Positions 56,007 through 64,000 of a DNA stretch of 64,000 bases are shown piece after piece. Source of the stretch: Streptomyces sp. WMMC500 (GTDB lineage: Bacteria > Actinomycetota > Actinomycetes > Streptomycetales > Streptomycetaceae); NCBI RefSeq assembly GCF_027497195.1, contig NZ_CP114905.1, positions 2,404,001-2,468,000 on the forward strand, in the 5' to 3' direction. The position numbers were made by a program, and so were the translations under genes. The notes below the pieces were generated by a model. It did not search any database, was not told the DNA's origin, and worked only from the letters and a program-made list of their open reading frames with translations. Position 1 is the first letter of the stretch; each line of letters opens with the position of its first letter.

Positions 56007-56600
56007 TCAGCGCAGCCTGGCCATGAGGGCGTGCTCGACCAGCGTGATCAGCGTGGACTTGGACTCGGAGCGCTGGCGGGCGTCGGTCGTCAGGATCGGC
56101 GTCTCCGGCCCGATCTGCAGCGCCTCACGCACCTCGTCCGGCGAGTACGGCTGATGCCCGTCGAACCCGTTCAACGCGATCACGAACGGCAACCCCGAGT
56201 TCTCGAAGTAATCCACCGCAGGGAAACAATCCGCCAACCGCCGCGTATCCACCAGCACCACCGCACCGATGGCCCCACGCACCAGATCGTCCCACATGAA
56301 CCAGAAACGATCCTGACCAGGCGTCCCAAACAGATACAGGATCAAATCCTGATCCAACGTGATACGACCGAAGTCCATCGCCACCGTCGTCGTGGTCTTC
56401 CCCGACACCTGCGACAGATCATCGATCCCCGCAGACGCCGACGTCATCACCGCCTCGGTACGCAACGGATTGATCTCCGACACCGAACCGACGAACGTGG
56501 TCTTCCCCACCCCGAAACCACCCGCCACCACGATCTTCGCCGACGTGGTCGCACGAGCCGGAGAAGAACCGGCCACACCACTAGAGCTTGCGAAGTCCAC
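56007..56600 (-). CDS. cvnD: Conservon small GTPase CvnD (copy 2)
   Basis: 197 residues, protein identical to copy 1 (GGFGVGKTTFVG; GTPGQDRFWFMWDD; NGFDGHQP). Bases 56041-56628 match 51096-51683 without a difference that I can find; only the last dozen codons and the stop (TGA here, TAA there) vary. GTG start inside the cvnC end. The gene shows the same T-rich codon tract as copy 1. Confidence 0.95.
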   Translation of the reverse strand: MDFASSSGVAGSSPARATTSAKIVVAGGFGVGKTTFVGSVSEINPLRTEAVMTSASAGIDDLSQVSGKTTTTVAMDFGRITLDQDLILYLFGTPGQDRFWFMWDDLVRGAIGAVVLVDTRRLADCFPAVDYFENSGLPFVIALNGFDGHQPYSPDEVREALQIGPETPILTTDARQRSESKSTLITLVEHALMARLR

Positions 56601-56991
56601 TGAGCACCCTTTCGAGCAAAGTCACATCGGGGGTTCCGTCGGCATCCGTGCCGCCGCCGGGCTGGTGAATGGCCACGAGACCGGCCTCGGCCAGGTCGGC
56701 GACCAGAATGCGCGCGACGCCCAGCGGCAGGGTCAGCAGCGCGGAGACCTCGGCAACGGATTTCACCTCGCGGCACAGGTGGCAGATCCGCTGGTGCTCC
56801 GGAAGCAGCCCCTGCAGCCGCATCGGGTCGGCCGACGTGCTCACCAGGGCCTCGATGGCGAGCTGGTAACGGGGCCGGGTCCGGCCGCCGGTCATGGCAT
56901 AGGGCCGGACCAGCGGCTGATCGCCTTCACCTTCGTAGGGCTGATGCTGGGCACCACCGTACGAGTCGGGTGAGGCGGGTGGCGGGGTCAT
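56581..56991 (-). CDS. cvnC: Conservon DUF742 protein CvnC (copy 2)
   Basis: 136 residues from the ATG at 56991 (GGAGGA just upstream). It has only a short N-terminus before QPLVRPYAMTGGRTRPRYQL. The DUF742 core (LPEHQRICHLCREVKSVAEV, LTLPLGVARILVADLAEAGL) and the end LLERVLSGLRKL match copy 1. The extended 95-residue N-terminal region of copy 1 is absent. Confidence 0.94.
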   Translation of the reverse strand: MTPPPASPDSYGGAQHQPYEGEGDQPLVRPYAMTGGRTRPRYQLAIEALVSTSADPMRLQGLLPEHQRICHLCREVKSVAEVSALLTLPLGVARILVADLAEAGLVAIHQPGGGTDADGTPDVTLLERVLSGLRKL

Positions 56992-57062
56992 GGATCCTCC
57001 GGGCGGGAACATGGCCGATGGGGAAGGTCTGGGTAAGCGGGCGGCCGGCGGCCGGCCGTGGT

Positions 57063-57485
57063 TCAGTGCAGCAGGCTGCCCTGCAGTTCCGCGCGCAGAT
57101 CGGGGGTGAGCACCGCGCCCGCCCGGTCGACCAGCAGCGCCATCTCGTAACCGACCAGGCCGATGTCGCACTCCGGGTGCGCCAGCACGGCGAGCGAGGA
57201 CCCGTCGGAAATGGACATGATGAAGAGGAAGCCGCGCTCCATCTCCACCACCGTCTGGTTCACGCTGCCGCCTTCGAAAATGCGCGAGGCACCGGCCGTC
57301 AGGGACGTCAGACCGGACGCCACCGCCGCGAGCTGATCGGCACGGTCCCGCGGGAAGCCGTCGGACATCGCCAGAAGCAGTCCGTCGGCGGAGACCACCA
57401 CCGTGTGCGACACCCCCGGGGTGTTGTCCACGAAGTTGGTGATCAACCAGTTCAGATTCTGCGCCGCCTGGCTCAATGGACTCAA
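57063..57485 (-). CDS. cvnB: Conservon roadblock/LC7 protein CvnB (copy 2)
   Basis: 140 residues, 135 identical to copy 1 (changes at positions near 4, 76, 99, 121 and the last residue). The start is TTG (LSPLSQAAQN), directly after the cvnA stop, where copy 1 has GTG and a second in-frame ATG. Translation is therefore expected to depend on coupling to cvnA. Confidence 0.93.
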   Translation of the reverse strand: MSPLSQAAQNLNWLITNFVDNTPGVSHTVVVSADGLLLAMSDGFPRDRADQLAAVASGLTSLTAGASRIFEGGSVNQTVVEMERGFLFIMSISDGSSLAVLAHPECDIGLVGYEMALLVDRAGAVLTPDLRAELQGSLLH

Positions 57486-60400
57486 CTAACGCTCCTGCTG
57501 ATAGGTGGGACCAAAGCCGTTGCCGCCGAGGGTCTCACCGGTGCCACCTGCCTGGCGGCCCCGCTGAATTCCCCGGCGCAGGCTCGTCAGCCTGCCGCGC
57601 ACGTCGTCGGGCGCGCGCGAGACCTGGGTTCCGCTGGCGTTCGCGGACTGCTGCGCGGTGCCCGCGACGAGGTTGGCGCGCGGCACCCGCCGCGGCAGCC
57701 CCGACGTGGTGACGCCGCCCGCCTGCGGGGTGCGCAACTGCTCCGCGCGGCGCCAGCGGTCGTCGTTGGGCGAGGGCCGCCAGGCCGGCGCGGGGGTGGC
57801 CGTGGCCGGCTGCGACGCGGGGGCGGCCGCGGCCGGCCCGGCCGCGGCGTCCTGGTCCTGCTGCTGCGCGGCCGGCGGCGCGTCGGCCGGGGGCTGCGCG
57901 GCGGTGGGGGCGGTGGGGGCTACAGGGGTCTGCCCGCGGCCGCGGTCCCCGCGGAACCAGTTCGACTCCATGGACTCGAAGATCGGCGTGGACTCGTCGC
58001 CGCGGGCGGGGAGGGGGCCGCCGTCGAGCAGGCTGTCGGCGAGGGGCGACTCTGCCGGCTGCCGCGGCACCGCCGTCGGGTACTCGCCGGTGTCGTGCGG
58101 GCCCGGGCGCTGCCCGGGCATCGCGTACTCGCCGGTGTCCCCCGGACCGGGGCGCTGCCCCGGCATCGCGTACTCGCCCGTGTCGCCGGGACCGGGCCGC
58201 GCCACCGGGTGCTCGCCGGTGTCGTACGCGCCGGGAACCGCCGGCGGCACCGGGTGGGCGCCGGTGTCGTGGGGGCCGGGGCGGGCCACGGGGTGCTCGC
58301 CGGTGTCCTGCGGGCCGGGCCGCGGGCGGCGCTGCGGAGGCGGCATCGGGTGCTCGCCGGTGTCCTGCGGCGCGCCGTACGAGGCCGCCTGGCCGGGTAC
58401 GGGCGACTGCGGGGAGCGCGGCGGCGGCACGGAGCCGAACGCCGGGATCCCGCCGCCCCCGCCCGGCGGCGGGCCGTCGACGTCGGGGCGGGAGAACTGC
58501 GTGGTGTCGGCGTCGGCGTGCTCCCGCGGCCCGTCGTGCCGGTCGCGGCCGGAGTCGCGCAGTCCGGCGCCGGTGTGCTGGGCGTCGGCCGGCTCGCGGA
58601 CGCCGGAGTCGGCGCCCGGCCGGGCGGGCAGCCCGGGGCGGGCGGGCGGGGCGCCGAGGCCGGCACCCGACGAGGAGTTCGCACCGGGCGCGGCACCGAA
58701 GGCCGAACCGCCCGGGAAGGCGGAGCCGGTACCGGACCCGGAGCCCGGCGAACGGCCGAAGGCGGAACCGGCACCGGCGGGCTCGCGCCCGGGCAGCCCG
58801 GGCCGCTGGCCGGGGCCGCCGGGCCCGCCCGAGCCGCCGGCGTCGCGGCTGGGCAGCGCGGGCCGGCCGGAGCCGGCGCCCGCCCCCACCTGGCCGCGCT
58901 GCTGCGCGGCGCCGAGCCTGCTCATGGCGCCCCCGCGGCCCGGCGCACCGCCGCGCGCCGGGGCGCCCTTGCCGGGGCCGCCGGCGCCCGCGCCGGGCGC
59001 GCCGGCCGCGGCGCCCGCCGGCTGCTTGCCGCCCGCGGCGCCGCCGTTCTGCGTGACGTCGACGGGGAGCATGACCAGCGCGGTGGTGCCGCCGGAGTCG
59101 GAGGGGCGCAACTGGATGCGGATGCCGTGGCGCAGCGACAGCCGGCCGACCACGAACAGGCCCATGCGGCGGGAGACGGAGACGTCGACCGTGGGCGGAT
59201 TGGCCAGCCGCTCGTTGATCGCCCCGAGGTCCTCCGGCGACAGCCCGATGCCGGTGTCGTGGATCTCGACCAGCACCCGCCCGTCGGGCAGGGCGTGGCC
59301 GGTGACCTTGACCTTGGTCTGCGGCGAGGAGAACGACGTGGCGTTCTCCAGCAGCTCGGCGAGCAGGTGCACGAGGTCGTTGACGACGCGGCCGGCGACC
59401 TGGGTGGCCGGCACGGCGGACAGCTCGATGCGCTCGTACTGCTCCACCTCGGAGGCGGCGGCGCGCAGCACGTCGACCAGCGGGACCGGGCGGGTCCACC
59501 GGCGGCCCGGCTCCTCGCCCGCGAGGACGAGCAGGTTCTCGCCGTTGCGGCGCATGCGGGTCGCGAGGTGGTCGAGCTTGAAGAGGTTCTCGAGCTGGTC
59601 CGGGTCGGCCTCGCGGGACTCCAGTTCGGATATGAGAGAGAGCTGACGCTGGATGAGGCCCTGGCTCCGGCGCGAGAGGTTGGTGAACATCGCGTTCACG
59701 TTGCCCCGCAGCAGCGCCTGCTCGGCGGCCAGCCGGACCGCCTCGCGGTGCACGTCGTCGAACGCGGACGCGACCTTGCCGATCTCGTCCCGGCTGTTGA
59801 TGCCGACGGTCTCGACGGAGGTGTCGACGTCCTGCGGGTCGGCGTCGGAGAGCTGCTTGACCAGCTCGGGCAGCCGCTTCTGGGCGACGGTCTGCGCGGT
59901 GTCCTGCAGCCGGCGCAGCGAGCGGACCATGGAGCGGGCGACGACGAAGGCGCCGGCGAGCGAGATGAGCAGGACGAGGAGGATCAGGACGCCGTTGAGG
60001 ATCGCTTCCTGCTGGGCCTCGGACCGCAGATCGCGCGCAGTCTGCTCCATCTCCTGGAGCAGGTGCTGCTCGATCTTCTTCATCTCTTCGATCTTGACGC
60101 TGTCCAGCTCGTACCAGTGCCGGTAGCTCATGTCGGCGTTCTTGATGCTGTCCGGGTTGTTCACCAGGTTCTTGGCGAACGTGTCGGCCTGCTGCACGGA
60201 GGCGTTGCCGCCGTCCAGCGAGCGCATCAGGTCCGTCAGGCCGATCCGCCCGGAGTACAGGTGGGCGAAGAGCTTGAGCGAGGAGCTTTCGGCCTCCTGG
60301 GCGGAGGCGGCCTCCAGCCGGTCGGCCTCGGCGAAGTCGTTGCGCGGCTCCTCGGCGAGGGCGGCGCTGATGATCGCCTGCTGGACGGAGGCGTACTCCT

Positions 60401-61172
60401 TGGCGGAGGAGAAGGTGGCCAGCGCCCGGGTCTTGGCGATCATTTCCGGGTTGCTGGTGGCCAGGGCCATGTCCTGGGAGAGCGAGACCAGGGAGTCGAC
60501 GAGTTCGCCGTACGCCTTGACCGTCTGGGCGGCGCCGCCGGTGTCGTCCGAATAGGCCGTCTTGCGAATGCTGTTGATCTTGTTGAGCTTCTCGATGACG
60601 CTCGTGAGCGAGTTGTTGACCCCGGCGAGGTCCTCGTCGTCGGTGGTGTCGATCTCGTCCGCGGACCGGGTGAAGGCGATCAGGGCCTTGTCGGTCTCGT
60701 CGCGGGCGTCGGTGATGTCCGGGTGCTTCGGGTTGCCGTCGACGATGAGGCCGGCCGACTTGTCGCGCTCCTGCTGGAGCATGTCGGCGAGTTCGGTGGC
60801 CTCCTCGGTCATGTCCGTCAGCAGCTTCATGTTCTCGAGCTGCTGGAGGTTCTGCCAGGAGTCCTCGATGCGGAAAGCTCCCAGCGTGGTCGCGGCGACC
60901 ACGGGGAGCGCGAGGAGCGAGACAAGTCTGGTGCTGATGCGCCAGTTGCGCAGCAGGATCCGGGAGCCCGGTCCCTTCGAGCCCTTCGGCTGCTGCATGT
61001 TGGCGAAGTCGCCGGCCTCGGGCGCGGGTATTCGGGCGCCGCCGCGGTCGGCGTTCCGGTCCGGCGAGGAGCTCGCGCTCTGGCCGTACCGAAGGGAGGC
61101 TGCGCGGTCGGTCTTCCCACGCACCTCGGGCTCGCCCGGAACGCTGCCGTCAGTCTTCAATCGTCCCTGCAC
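57486..61172 (-). CDS. cvnA: Conservon sensor histidine-kinase-like protein CvnA (copy 2)
   Basis: 1228 residues from the GTG at 61172. Architecture as copy 1: membrane helix (RLVSLLALPVVAATTLGAF), extracytoplasmic NIT-like domain, second helix (ILNGVLILLVLLISLAGAFV), HAMP, LDHLATRMRRNGENLLVLAG, HATPase (LLAELLENATSFSSP, EIHDTGIGL, RMGLFVVGRLSLRHGI). The disordered tail is ~430 residues, Gly/Pro/Ala-rich, and holds seven DTGEHPVARPGP-like repeats. The final conserved part is SGLPRRVPRANLVAGTA and SRAPDDVRGRLTSLRRGIQ. Extracytoplasmic domain is clearly different from copy 1, so the signal probably differs. Confidence 0.93.
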   Translation of the reverse strand: MQGRLKTDGSVPGEPEVRGKTDRAASLRYGQSASSSPDRNADRGGARIPAPEAGDFANMQQPKGSKGPGSRILLRNWRISTRLVSLLALPVVAATTLGAFRIEDSWQNLQQLENMKLLTDMTEEATELADMLQQERDKSAGLIVDGNPKHPDITDARDETDKALIAFTRSADEIDTTDDEDLAGVNNSLTSVIEKLNKINSIRKTAYSDDTGGAAQTVKAYGELVDSLVSLSQDMALATSNPEMIAKTRALATFSSAKEYASVQQAIISAALAEEPRNDFAEADRLEAASAQEAESSSLKLFAHLYSGRIGLTDLMRSLDGGNASVQQADTFAKNLVNNPDSIKNADMSYRHWYELDSVKIEEMKKIEQHLLQEMEQTARDLRSEAQQEAILNGVLILLVLLISLAGAFVVARSMVRSLRRLQDTAQTVAQKRLPELVKQLSDADPQDVDTSVETVGINSRDEIGKVASAFDDVHREAVRLAAEQALLRGNVNAMFTNLSRRSQGLIQRQLSLISELESREADPDQLENLFKLDHLATRMRRNGENLLVLAGEEPGRRWTRPVPLVDVLRAAASEVEQYERIELSAVPATQVAGRVVNDLVHLLAELLENATSFSSPQTKVKVTGHALPDGRVLVEIHDTGIGLSPEDLGAINERLANPPTVDVSVSRRMGLFVVGRLSLRHGIRIQLRPSDSGGTTALVMLPVDVTQNGGAAGGKQPAGAAAGAPGAGAGGPGKGAPARGGAPGRGGAMSRLGAAQQRGQVGAGAGSGRPALPSRDAGGSGGPGGPGQRPGLPGREPAGAGSAFGRSPGSGSGTGSAFPGGSAFGAAPGANSSSGAGLGAPPARPGLPARPGADSGVREPADAQHTGAGLRDSGRDRHDGPREHADADTTQFSRPDVDGPPPGGGGGIPAFGSVPPPRSPQSPVPGQAASYGAPQDTGEHPMPPPQRRPRPGPQDTGEHPVARPGPHDTGAHPVPPAVPGAYDTGEHPVARPGPGDTGEYAMPGQRPGPGDTGEYAMPGQRPGPHDTGEYPTAVPRQPAESPLADSLLDGGPLPARGDESTPIFESMESNWFRGDRGRGQTPVAPTAPTAAQPPADAPPAAQQQDQDAAAGPAAAAPASQPATATPAPAWRPSPNDDRWRRAEQLRTPQAGGVTTSGLPRRVPRANLVAGTAQQSANASGTQVSRAPDDVRGRLTSLRRGIQRGRQAGGTGETLGGNGFGPTYQQER
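58070..58375 (-). repeat. Seven imperfect DTGEHP-type repeats in cvnA copy 2
   Basis: The encoded unit is about 12-16 residues, DTG(E/A)(H/Y)(P/A) plus a Pro/Gly/Arg spacer. The seven cores are DTGEHP, DTGEHP, DTGAHP, DTGEHP, DTGEYA, DTGEYA, DTGEYP. It lies in the cytoplasmic tail. Confidence 0.8.
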
Positions 61173-61751
61173 TAGCGTCGCAACCTCTAGGACCGGCTCC
61201 GGCGCATGCACCGGAGCGTTGTCTGGTCGTGCGGGAGCTTAGGCCCCCGCCCGCCGTGAACCAACCGGCGCATGCTCCCCGCACAGCCCCTCGCGTGGCG
61301 CCCCGTTGCGCCCTTGCGTCGACTGCACTCCAGCGACGGTCCGTGGAATTCCAGCACAGTGCCGGGATCTCCAACAAGGGCCGGGGGTAACAGCTCGACG
61401 GCGACTACACACTGTGGCGATTAGCTTACATGCAGTTGAAGCGATGGGTGGGGATAACGGACATTTTCCTACGAGGTGCATGGCGCGGGCCCGTGTCCCG
61501 GGTCGAGCCCATCGGTCGGGAAATGCCGCCCCTATGCGGAGTTGGCATGTTTTCGCCCGTCGTCGGGGCCGACGATATTTGGCATTCGTCACCGCGGGGG
61601 TGAGGAAAGTCACAATGCCGTACGGGATGGGTCCCGGCGGCGCGGGGAATAGCGGCGCCTACCCTTCACTTGACACAACGGCTCGTTCCGTCAAGCACGG
61701 TCTCGTCGGCCCGGCAGCGGGCCCCGGCACGTAAAGGCACGCGTCACCCTC
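61173..61751. other. Long intergenic region upstream of the second conservon
   Basis: 579 bases with no convincing gene. A lower-GC stretch (about 61400-61480) could carry the cvnA promoter on the minus strand. CACTTGACACAAC at 61670-61682 looks like a -35 without a matching -10. Nothing else identified. Confidence 0.55.
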
Positions 61752-61958
61752 ATGATCCTCCGCACCATAGCCAACCCGCGGCGCACCACCCTCGCCCACC
61801 TCGACGACGCCGCGGACCTGCTGCTTCCCGAGCCGCCCGAGGCTGCATGGGCCCGGACCGATGCCCGGACCGACGCCGCCGCCCCGGCCGCGCAGCCGCC
61901 GGAGCGCACCGCGAACCCGCGCCGCACCGTGCTGGAGGAGGTGCCCTCCGGCGCCTGA
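61752..61958 (+). CDS. Small protein with duplicated ANPRRT motif, function unknown
   Basis: 68 residues. MILRTIANPRRTTLAHLDDA at the start and ERTANPRRTVLEEVPSGA at the end share ANPRRTxL; an acidic/Ala-rich middle separates them. Strong GC-rich third positions support a real gene, but no good ribosome site is seen. 46 bases before the FAH-family gene. Could be an RNA-binding or regulatory microprotein; unknown. Confidence 0.55.
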   Translation: MILRTIANPRRTTLAHLDDAADLLLPEPPEAAWARTDARTDAAAPAAQPPERTANPRRTVLEEVPSGA

Positions 61959-62004
61959 CCGGGCGCGGCGCGACGCCGGGCGGCGGGGCGATAACCTGTG
62001 CCCC

Positions 62005-62817
62005 GTGCGTATCGCCAGGTTCTCCGTCGACGGCAGCGTCGCGTTCGGTGTGGTCGAGGGCTCCGAGGGCTTCGACGGCGCCGGCGCTCCCCGCGGCGAG
62101 GTCACCCTCGACGTGATCAAGGGTCACCCCTTCGCCGAGTTCGAGCGCTCGGGCCGGAAGCTCCCGCTGGACAAGGTGCGGCTACTGCCCCCCGTGCTCC
62201 CCAACAAGGTCGTGGGCATCGGCCGCAACTACGCCGAGCACGCCGCCGAGCTGGGACACGAGGTGCCGGACGTCCCCGTCGCCTTCTTCAAGCCGTCCAC
62301 CTCGGTGATCGGCCCCGGCGATCCCATCGCGTACCCGTCGTTCTCCGACGAGGTGCACTACGAGGCAGAGCTGGCCGTCGTCATCGGCCGGCTCTGCCGC
62401 GAGGTGCCGCTGGAGAGGGCCCAGGACGTGATCCTCGGCTACACCTGTGCGAACGACGTGACCGCGCGCGACATCCAGAAGCGCGAGAACCAGTGGTCCC
62501 GGGCCAAGGGCTTCGACACCTCCTGCCCGCTCGGCCCGTGGGTGGAGACGGAGCTGGACCCGGCCCGGATCGCCGACGGCATCGCCCTGCAGTGCACCGT
62601 CAACGGCGAGCAGCGCCAGCTCGGCAGCACCAGCGACATGGTGCGCTCGATCCCCGAGCTGATCGTGCACATCACCGAGGCGATGACGCTGCTGCCCGGC
62701 GACGTCATCCTCACCGGGACCCCCGCGGGCGTCGGCCCGCTCCACGACGGCGACGAGGTCGCCGTCACCATCGAAGGCATCGGCACTCTCGCCAACAAGG
62801 TGATCAAGCGTGGCTAG
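62005..62817 (+). CDS. Fumarylacetoacetate hydrolase family protein
   Basis: 270 residues from GTG ([19 protein letters not shown]). FAH-fold metal-dependent hydrolase/decarboxylase/isomerase: [32 protein letters not shown], metal ligands in [43 protein letters not shown] and [11 protein letters not shown]. The substrate cannot be told. It overlaps gltX by 8 bases. TAACCT 7 bases before the GTG, with no ribosome site, suggests a leaderless transcript. Confidence 0.93.
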   Translation: MRIARFSVDGSVAFGVVEGSEGFDGAGAPRGEVTLDVIKGHPFAEFERSGRKLPLDKVRLLPPVLPNKVVGIGRNYAEHAAELGHEVPDVPVAFFKPSTSVIGPGDPIAYPSFSDEVHYEAELAVVIGRLCREVPLERAQDVILGYTCANDVTARDIQKRENQWSRAKGFDTSCPLGPWVETELDPARIADGIALQCTVNGEQRQLGSTSDMVRSIPELIVHITEAMTLLPGDVILTGTPAGVGPLHDGDEVAVTIEGIGTLANKVIKRG

Positions 62818-64000
62818 CCCAGCCCCCCCGGCCCCCCTGCGGGTCCGCTTCTGTCCCTCCCCCACCGGAAACCCCCACGTGGGTCTGGTGCGCACCGCCC
62901 TGTTCAACTGGGCGTACGCCCGCCACACCGGCGGCTCGCTGGTCTTCCGGATCGAGGACACCGACGCGGCCCGCGACTCCGAGGAGTCGTACGAGCAACT
63001 GCTCGACTCGTTCCACTGGCTCGGCATCGACTGGGACGAGGGCCCCGAGGCAGGCGGCCCGCACGCGCCGTACCGGCAGTCGCAGCGCATGGACATCTAC
63101 GCCGACGTGGCCCGCCGGCTCCAGGGCGCCGGGCACGCCTACCGCTGCTACTGCACCGCGGCGGAGCTGGAAGAGCGCCGCGAGGCGGCGCGCGCGGCAG
63201 GGCGGCCCTCCGGGTACGACGGGCACTGCCGCGAGCTGACCGCCGAGCAGGTGGCGGCGTACGAGGGCGAGGGCCGGACCTCGATCGTCCGCTTCCGCAT
63301 GCCGGACGAGACGATCGCCTTCACCGACCTCGTGCGCGGCGAGCTGACGTTCGCACCCGAGAACGTCACGGACTACGGCATCGTGCGCGCCAACGGCGCC
63401 CCGCTCTACACCCTCGTCAACCCCGTCGACGACGCGCTGATGGAGATCACGCACGTGCTGCGCGGCGAGGACCTGCTCTCGTCCACGCCGCGGCAGATCG
63501 CGCTCTACCGCGCGCTGATCGACCTCGGTGTCGCCAAGCGGGTGCCGGACTTCGGCCACCTGCCGTACGTCATGGGCGAGGGCAACAAGAAGCTCTCCAA
63601 GCGCGACCCGCAGTCCTCGCTCAACCTCTACCGCGAGCGCGGCTTCCTGCCCGAGGGGCTGATCAACTACCTCTCGCTGCTGGGCTGGTCGCTCTCCGCC
63701 GACCGCGACGTCTTCACCCGGGAGGAGCTGGTCGCGGCCTTCGACATCGCCGACGTGGTGCCCAACCCGGCCCGCTTCGACCTGAAGAAGGCCGAGGCCA
63801 TCAACGCGGACCACATCCGCATGCTGGACGTGAAGGACTTCACGGAGCGCTGCGCGCCCTGGCTGCGGCCGCCGCACGCGCCGTGGCCGGCCGAATCCTT
63901 CGACGCGGACGCCTTCGCGGCGGTGGCGCCGCTGGCGCAGACGCGGCTGACCGTGCTGTCCGACATCACGGCCAACGTCGACTTCCTCTTCCTTGAGGAG
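62810..64000 (+). CDS. gltX: Glutamyl-tRNA synthetase (partial, 3' end beyond the window)
   Basis: 397 residues seen. Class I synthetase; HIGH-type motif [31 protein letters not shown], the Cys/His zinc-like segment [14 protein letters not shown] with GHCRE, and KMSKS-type KLSKR ([12 protein letters not shown]). In actinobacteria the enzyme is non-discriminating and charges both tRNA-Glu and tRNA-Gln (known); genes for both tRNAs are at 50.7-51.0 kb. GTG start overlaps the preceding stop by 8 bases. Confidence 0.98.
   Translation, partial: MASPAPPAPLRVRFCPSPTGNPHVGLVRTALFNWAYARHTGGSLVFRIEDTDAARDSEESYEQLLDSFHWLGIDWDEGPEAGGPHAPYRQSQRMDIYADVARRLQGAGHAYRCYCTAAELEERREAARAAGRPSGYDGHCRELTAEQVAAYEGEGRTSIVRFRMPDETIAFTDLVRGELTFAPENVTDYGIVRANGAPLYTLVNPVDDALMEITHVLRGEDLLSSTPRQIALYRALIDLGVAKRVPDFGHLPYVMGEGNKKLSKRDPQSSLNLYRERGFLPEGLINYLSLLGWSLSADRDVFTREELVAAFDIADVVPNPARFDLKKAEAINADHIRMLDVKDFTERCAPWLRPPHAPWPAESFDADAFAAVAPLAQTRLTVLSDITANVDFLFLEE

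Noticed and set aside
51062..61172. Transposition as origin of the duplicated conservon
   Set aside because: No transposase, terminal inverted repeats or target-site duplication flank either copy; the exact identity is internal and fits gene conversion better.

Overview
The window is a stretch of high-GC actinobacterial chromosome, almost certainly from Streptomyces or a close relative. Evidence: extreme third-position GC, frequent GTG and TTG starts, an HU protein with a long lysine/alanine tail, NsdA, a divergent DNA primase/polymerase-like gene, two conservons (cvnA-B-C-D), and an IclR-type NdgR next to leuCD. From memory, the gene order resembles the core block of Streptomyces coelicolor that runs from gltX to the signal peptidase cluster. 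I see no insertion sequence, prophage, integrase or CRISPR array.

Layout. 1-4.7 kb (minus strand): two overlapping type I signal peptidase genes, then the ribosome-maturation group rplS, trmD, rimM, a KH-domain RNA-binding protein and rpsP. 4.7-8.6 kb: a SprT-like protein, an archaeal/eukaryal-type prolyl-tRNA synthetase and ffh. 8.7-13.4 kb: the nitrogen operon amtB-glnK-glnD, with a GlnR-like box upstream of amtB. 13.5-16.1 kb: nsdA divergent from a primase/polymerase-like gene. 16.2-21.5 kb: ftsY, smc and a small coiled-coil protein. 21.8-26.0 kb: acylphosphatase, a secreted CAP-domain protein, mutM, rnc, rpmF and a DUF177 protein. 26.1-31.9 kb: a DivIVA-like coiled-coil protein, coaD, rsmD, an alpha/beta-hydrolase-fold protein that has lost its catalytic serine and histidine, and recG. 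32.0-37.1 kb (plus strand): an Hsp90-family ATPase translationally coupled to a 1082-residue TPR protein. 37.2-41.3 kb: a DAK2/FakA-like protein, rpmB, thiD, thiL. 41.4-47.5 kb: a stand-alone Lrp-type RAM domain, a DUF3515 lipoprotein, ddl, gpsA, plsC, cofC/fbiD, a small OB-like protein, hupS and a 70-residue protein. 47.7-50.6 kb: leuD, leuC and ndgR. 50.7-51.0 kb: tRNA-Glu, tRNA-Glu, tRNA-Gln. 51.1-61.2 kb: two tandem conservons. 61.8-64.0 kb: a small repeat protein, a fumarylacetoacetate-hydrolase-family enzyme and the 5' part of gltX.

How the genes work together. Much of the window is housekeeping: ribosome assembly, SRP targeting (ffh, ftsY), secretion (lepB), chromosome condensation (smc, hupS), DNA repair (mutM, recG), leucine, thiamine and CoA synthesis, and nitrogen sensing. 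Three parts are accessory or less understood. The Hsp90-TPR pair is the best candidate for an uncharacterised two-gene system. The hydrolase-fold protein beside recG looks like a pseudoenzyme. The tandem conservons share a 588-bp stretch of identical DNA across cvnD and the cvnC 3' end, which suggests recent gene conversion. They sit between gltX and the tRNA-Glu/tRNA-Gln genes that its product charges.
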